Origin: Rikenellaceae bacterium
Lineage (GTDB): Bacteria; Bacteroidota; Bacteroidia; Bacteroidales; Rikenellaceae
Length of the DNA: 11,173 nt
Direction of reading: 5' to 3'
Assembly: GCA_021203585.1 (NCBI GenBank)
Contig: JAJQAW010000047.1
Coordinates: 1 to 11,173, forward strand
In this document: in pieces, positions 7,443 to 11,173 of the stretch
Numbering within the stretch: position 1 is the stretch's first letter
Layout: each line of letters begins with the position of its first letter
Made by a program: the position numbers and the translations under genes
Notes under the pieces: generated by a model
The model's database searches: none
What the model was told of the DNA's origin: nothing
Seen by the model: the letters and a program-made list of their open reading frames with translations, nothing else

Positions 7443-8357
7443 TTAATCCAGCGTGATATTTAAGGAGATAATATACACCAATAAAAAAGCGAACAGCGCC
7501 AGTGAAGCGGTGGTCACCACGGCGGTGGCGTTTTTATTCAACCGGTTGCGGGCTTTGATCGACTCGACCGCTCCGATAAAAATACCGATCAGGGCCGTGA
7601 GAATGAAAATCAACAGCAGGGTCATCCCTTTGTATGGGATGGTAGAAGCGATCACTCCGCCGGCGAGCGTGGCCAGAACCCCCATTTTCAACCAACTGCC
7701 CATATGGATTAAAGCCAGGTCGAACTCGCTGTAATCCAGAATCATCACTTCGTGAACCATGGTTAATTCCAAATGGGTTCGGGGATCGTCGATCGGAATC
7801 CTTCCGCATTCGACCTGAATCAATTTGATGATTACATAGGCCAGGAGCAGGGTGACGATGACGGTTTCCGGTGTACCGGCGCTCAAGGCTGCGAACATCG
7901 AACTGAAACTAGTATATCCGGTCATCATAGCCAAGGTTCCGAAAATAAAGAAAAACACCGGTTCGACCAGCGCCCCGTACAAGGCTTCGCAGGCCGCTCC
8001 CATCCCTTCAAAGGAACTTCCGGTGTCCAGCGCCCCGAGGATCAGGAAAAACCGGGCCAAGGCCATGAGGCAGGCAAACACCACCACATCGCCTTCGAAG
8101 TGAAACAGCGCGGGATAGCCGCCCAAGGGAATGAACAACGCCGCTGAAAAACCGGCTCTCAGATAAACCAACGGCGCCAACCGGAACATCCATCCGGCCG
8201 TAGTACCGTAAACCGTACCTTTACGCAGGAGCAACCGTACCTGGAATAGGTGCTGCCAAAAGCGGATCCCCTTCCGTCCCGACAATTTGGCGCGGGTCCG
8301 GTTAATAATTCCCGTCAGGCTGACGGCCGCCATGAGTATGAATAGTATCGCTATCAT
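7443..8357 (-). CDS. hyfC: HyfC/HycD-like membrane subunit (NuoH family)
   Basis: This 304-residue protein is a membrane anchor of the complex I subunit 1 / NuoH family, as in HyfC and HycD. It docks the hydrophilic large and small subunits onto the membrane arm and conducts ions. The family signature is clear: TRAKLSGRKGIRFWQ (21-35) after the first helix, DTGSSFEGMGAACEALYGA (111-129), and the acidic loop GRIPIDDPRTHLELTMVHE (185-203). About eight helices are visible. Length matches HyfC (about 315) and HycD (about 307). It starts at the ATG at 8357, only four bases after the hyfB-like TAA, and ends in TAA at 7443-7445. The frame is intact although both antiporter-like genes around it are broken. 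Confidence 0.92.
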   Translation of the reverse strand: MIAILFILMAAVSLTGIINRTRAKLSGRKGIRFWQHLFQVRLLLRKGTVYGTTAGWMFRLAPLVYLRAGFSAALFIPLGGYPALFHFEGDVVVFACLMALARFFLILGALDTGSSFEGMGAACEALYGALVEPVFFFIFGTLAMMTGYTSFSSMFAALSAGTPETVIVTLLLAYVIIKLIQVECGRIPIDDPRTHLELTMVHEVMILDYSEFDLALIHMGSWLKMGVLATLAGGVIASTIPYKGMTLLLIFILTALIGIFIGAVESIKARNRLNKNATAVVTTASLALFAFLLVYIISLNITLD

Positions 8358-8361
8358 CCGT

Positions 8362-10355
8362 TTAAATCCATCCGATCCACGTGATCAGGAAAACCAACGC
8401 CAGAAACAACAAGGCGTGCAGTATATAATGGTTGATTTTTCCGGTCTGAAATAGCGCCAACCGGGCGTTCAGTTTACGCACCAGGTAGGCCCACCGTTCG
8501 GAAATCAAGCTGTCCACCCGGTCTTTGTGGCGCACACCGAAACGGTGGGGACGGGCAAACAATTCTTCGTGGGGCACCCCTTGCCCTCTCCGCTTTGTGT
8601 AGGAACGAGCCGGGCTCGGCGAATTGCGCATGTGTTCGAACCCTTCCGAAAAGGATTCACCGGTATACTGCATGTCTGCGTGGACTTCCGTAAATCCGCA
8701 GCCCCACGTCGGGGATCGACTAACGGACTGTTTTTTATGCACCCGGCTGCGCCAAAAGGCCAACCCGGCAACGATCGTAATCAACAAGGCCATACTCATC
8801 GAAATTCCCCACAAGCTTCCCGGTTGAGCTCCCGCGGCTATCCACCGCCAGCTTTCGCCCGACAAAAAAGTCTCTCCCGCAATGTGCAGCATAACCGGAA
8901 CCACCGCCCCGGGAAATAAACCGATCGACAACATACCGGCCAACGGTAGCATTTGAGCGGCCAGCATCCACGAAGAAACCTCCTTGGCCGCAGCCGCTCC
9001 GGGACTTCGAGGAATTCCTAAAAACCCGATGCCGAAGGCTTTACAGAAGACCAACACCGCGATTCCCCCTACCAAAGCCAGGGCCGCCATACCGACCACG
9101 GACCAGATGATCAGCGATCCGGCAGCCGCGGATTGCAGGAATCCGCTGTAAATCAAAAATTCCGAGATAAAACCATTGAAAGGCGGAAGAGCGCAGATGC
9201 CGATCGCGCCGCACAAAAAAAGCATCGTGGTTACCGGCATCGAACAGGAAAGTCCGCCCAATTGCTCCAGATTTCGCGTTCCGGCGGCCAGAGCGACCGA
9301 GCCAGCCCCCATAAACAACAAGGGTTTATACAGGGAATGGTTTACCACATGAAGCAAAGCTCCGCCATAGCCGAACAGGGCCAACAGCTGATTCCCGGCC
9401 GAAAGTCCCAAGGTTCCCGCTCCGATGGCCGTTACGATAATCCCGATATTTTCGATGCTGAAGCAGGCCAACAACTTTTTCAAATCGTTTTGGAGCACCG
9501 CCTGAGCAATTCCCCACAAAGCCGTAACGATTCCTGCGGCCAACAGAATCACGCCGACGGTCCGTAAATCCGGACCGACCGAAGTCAATACCCGTAAAAT
9601 TCCGTAAATACCCAGTTTACTCATGGCCCCCGACAGACACCCGGAGACATAGGAGGGAGCTGCCGAATAGGCTTCCGGCATCCAGATATGGAGCGGAAAT
9701 AACCCGGCTTTCATTCCGAAGCCGATCAAAAATAAGACAAAGAGCCAGAGAGGCGGATTACCGGCGAAGTAATCCGCCAGGTATTGGAATCCACCGATCG
9801 AACCATTGCCGGAACCGATCACAAAACCGACTATCAGAAAGACGAATCCGACGTGCATCAGGATGAGGTAATTGATCGCCGCACGCCGGACTTCCCGCTT
9901 TCCCCCCGGGAAAGGATGAGTACGAAGGAGGCGATAGTCATCAGCTCCCAAGCGGTCAGAAAGGCGAATCCGCCCCGGAAAAGCGTCACACCGAGCATCG
10001 AATAAAACATAACCGACAGAGCGAAAAATTGAACCGATAGCTGGACCGCAGAAAAATGGGCCGTAACCCTTTTCAAATCATCGCGTGCGTACAATGTAAT
10101 GCTAAAGGTGGTCAGGGAGACGATCGCGGCAAACACCGCAGAAAGCCGGTCCATCTGAGGAAAAGCGAACCGGAATACCGGACTGTAATAATTGGCGAAA
10201 AGCGGAATATCCGGCGTTTTTCCAGTCAACGCAGCCAGGGCTCCGATGACGGCCAATCCCGCACCGGCGGCGATCACTCCCAGGGTCAGCGCGTATTTAT
10301 ACCATACGGGTACGATAAAAATGAAAAAAGACAATAGTCCTATCAGTATCAACAT
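8362..10355 (-). pseudogene. hyfB: HyfB-like antiporter subunit (NuoL/M/N family), split by a -1 frameshift
   Basis: This is the first gene of the operon, an ion-pumping membrane subunit of the hyf/Ehr complex. It starts at the ATG at 10355. The first frame carries the opening helices and the conserved TAWELMTIASF, with the pump Glu137, up to SRGE. The rest (KREVRRAAINYLILMHVG onward) lies in the -1 frame and runs to TAA at 8362-8364. The switch falls in the six-base G run read from 9907 to 9902. One more G would restore a 664-residue protein, close to E. coli HyfB (672). On the repaired protein Lys216 (GMKAGLFPLHIWMPEA), Lys293/294 (NDLKKLLACFSIENIG) and Lys344 (HVVNHSLYKPLLF) are the proton-path residues. 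The usual HyfB C-terminal tail is present (TWGCGFTEVHADMQYTGESF, then a last helix). A -1 ribosomal slip at GGG is possible but not supported by a full slippery heptamer. Confidence 0.82.
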
Positions 10356-10380
10356 AACAACCCAAGCCTCTTTGATGGGC

Positions 10381-10388
10381 CAAAGATA
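10381..10388 (-). promoter_or_regulatory. Bacteroidetes -7 promoter element for the hyf-like operon
   Basis: Read on the minus strand this is TATCTTTG, an exact match to the Bacteroidetes -7 consensus TAnnTTTG, 25 bases upstream of the hyfB-like ATG at 10355. It would give a short leader of roughly 15-20 bases. A -33 TTTG at the ideal spacing is not clear; an imperfect TTTC lies 23 bases upstream and a TTTG lies 33 bases upstream. The call rests on the -7 match, its position and the terminator further upstream. No other operator or riboswitch is evident. Confidence 0.6.
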
Positions 10389-10533
10389 AGGGTTTATCGC
10401 TTATTTTTCCTGAAATTGAGTCAAATTGTGGGTTTTGCTCTCCCGCCTCTATGACCCGGTGCAGCAAGTGCGGTTCTTTTTTTCGGGCAATTTCTCCCTC
10501 GTGCGAATACATAACCCATAAAAGGAACTCAAC

Positions 10534-10562
10534 GAAGCCCGTATCTGCAGCGGGCCGGCTTC
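10534..10562. repeat. Imperfect inverted repeat in the intergenic region
   Basis: GAAGC at 10534-10538 pairs with GCTTC at 10558-10562, and inside it GCCCG (10537-10541) can pair with CGGGC (10551-10555), giving two alternative stems around a nine-base loop. It lies between the SGNH-gene terminator and the hyf-like promoter, with no gene attached, and no role is evident. The rest of 10389-10569 shows no RNA gene that I recognise. Confidence 0.3.
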
Positions 10563-10569
10563 GGAGGAT

Positions 10570-10598
10570 AAAAAAACCGGACCGGCTTGACGGTCCGG
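10570..10598 (-). terminator. Rho-independent terminator of the SGNH hydrolase gene
   Basis: On the minus strand a perfect 7-bp GC-rich stem (CCGGACC / GGTCCGG, plus-strand arms 10577-10583 and 10592-10598) with an eight-base loop is followed directly by seven T (10576 down to 10570). It begins 27 bases after the stop codon of the SGNH gene. This is a textbook intrinsic terminator and insulates the hyf-like operon downstream. Confidence 0.87.
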
Positions 10599-10625
10599 GC
10601 GGTAAGAGGCTTGTTCTTTCACGGA

Positions 10626-11173
10626 TTACTTGATCCGATCGTATATGGTTTTGGCAATTAGCGTATATCCCAGGTCGTTGGGGTGAACGCCGTCCGGGAT
10701 TAGCTGCGGCATTCCGTACAAGGTGGTATGCAGATCGATGATGCTGACGTTTAGTTCGGAAGCCACTTTATAAATGGTCGGGATGACGTATTCCACCAAA
10801 ATGCTTTCGCGGATAGTCATATTGTCGTTCACCACCCAAATCGGATAACACACATATACTTTCGGCCGGCTGGGCAAATTCTGGTAGAGGGTCAGCATCT
10901 CCCGAAGGTCTCCCTCCAGTTCGATGCCGTGGGCATCCCAATTCATCGGTTTGGTGTCGTTGGTCCCCAATTTGATCACCACAATATCCGGTTCGTAGGC
11001 TTGTGAATCGTGGAATTTTTTCTCCTCCCAATAGGGCCGGTCTCCATTTTTGAGCAGGGTCCGCCCACCGATTCCAAAATTTTTTACTTCGTACCCTTCT
11101 CCCAATAACTGGGCCAGTACGGGCGGATAACTGGTTTTTTTCTGATCGCTTGCACCCGCACCCGCCGTAATGC
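10626..11173 (-). CDS. SGNH/GDSL-family hydrolase, 5'-partial
   Basis: This is the C-terminal 181 residues of an SGNH hydrolase (esterase/acetylesterase type). The N-terminus, including the GDS nucleophile motif, lies beyond the right edge; the visible part begins ITAGAGASDQKK, the sequence that normally follows GDS. Block II is seen as NFGIGGRTLL (about visible residues 31-40, oxyanion Gly), block III as KLGTND (67-72, oxyanion Asn71), and block V as DGVHPNDLGY (Asp160, His163), completing the catalytic dyad. The domain is alpha/beta throughout. In Bacteroidota such proteins are often secreted and remove acetyl groups from glycans, but any signal peptide is outside the window and the substrate cannot be read. 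There is no reason to choose an internal start: an in-frame TTG at 11105 is not the start because the family sequence continues upstream of it. Stop TAA is at 10626-10628. Confidence 0.9.
   Translation of the reverse strand, partial: ITAGAGASDQKKTSYPPVLAQLLGEGYEVKNFGIGGRTLLKNGDRPYWEEKKFHDSQAYEPDIVVIKLGTNDTKPMNWDAHGIELEGDLREMLTLYQNLPSRPKVYVCYPIWVVNDNMTIRESILVEYVIPTIYKVASELNVSIIDLHTTLYGMPQLIPDGVHPNDLGYTLIAKTIYDRIK

Noticed and set aside
9895..9912. Programmed -1 frameshifting as the normal mode of HyfB production
   Set aside because: No canonical X-XXY-YYZ heptamer in the right phase (the second codon would have to shift from GAA to GGA), and HyfB is not known to use frameshifting; a tract-length change is simpler.
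3864..10355. Functional hydrogenase-4 / formate hydrogenlyase
   Set aside because: The NiFe ligand cysteines are absent, no small subunit or ferredoxin-like subunit is present, and there are no maturation genes in the window.
10451..10633. 60-codon plus-strand frame with a CxxC near its start
   Set aside because: It runs through the SGNH terminator and into the SGNH gene in antisense, has no ribosome-binding context and no homology that I recognise.
1..11173. CRISPR arrays, tRNA/rRNA genes, insertion sequences, phage genes
   Set aside because: No regularly spaced repeats, no cloverleaf-like sequence and no transposase or phage-type protein was seen on either strand.

Overview
The window looks like a chromosomal segment of a Bacteroidota member, probably an anaerobic Bacteroidales. 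The evidence is a Bacteroidetes-type -7 box (TAnnTTTG), weak or absent Shine-Dalgarno sequences, and a block of core genes of Bacteroidales type: a PG_1098-like methyltransferase, a YihY protein with a C-terminal winged helix, a DUF2520 Rossmann protein and a KdsC-like phosphatase. The species cannot be named from the sequence alone.

Left part, plus strand (1-3788). A PG_1098-like methyltransferase gene runs in from the left edge. It carries two lesions: a +1 shift in a run of seven C and an in-frame TAG. Next come three tightly packed, overlapping genes: a YihY/BrkB membrane protein, a DUF2520 Rossmann protein, and a KdsC-like HAD phosphatase that points to KDO/LPS synthesis. A short hairpin lies in the 75-base gap to the convergent operon.

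Centre, minus strand (10355 down to 3864). This is a five-gene operon in the order hyfB-hyfC-hyfE-hyfF-hyfG. It encodes a membrane-bound complex of the hydrogenase-4 / complex I superfamily, read from a promoter just upstream of hyfB. The large subunit lacks both cysteine pairs that bind the [NiFe] centre, which places the complex in the energy-converting hydrogenase-related (Ehr) class rather than among true hydrogenases. The iron-sulfur small subunit (HyfI/NuoB type) that should follow the large subunit is absent, because the operon ends against kdsC. Both antiporter-like, ion-pumping subunits are broken as written: hyfB by a -1 shift in a G run, and hyfF by an in-frame TAG at codon 42. The hyfC, hyfE and large-subunit frames are intact.

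Right edge, minus strand. A 5'-truncated SGNH/GDSL hydrolase is followed by a convincing rho-independent terminator, which separates it from the hyf-like operon.

The most notable points are the divergent, ligand-less and small-subunit-less Ehr cluster, and the four single-nucleotide lesions in 11 kb. Two of these are TAG codons that most simply derive from CAG, and two are length changes in C/G homopolymers. They may reflect genuine decay, phase-variable tracts or assembly error. The sequence alone cannot decide. I see no CRISPR array, rRNA, tRNA, insertion sequence or phage gene.
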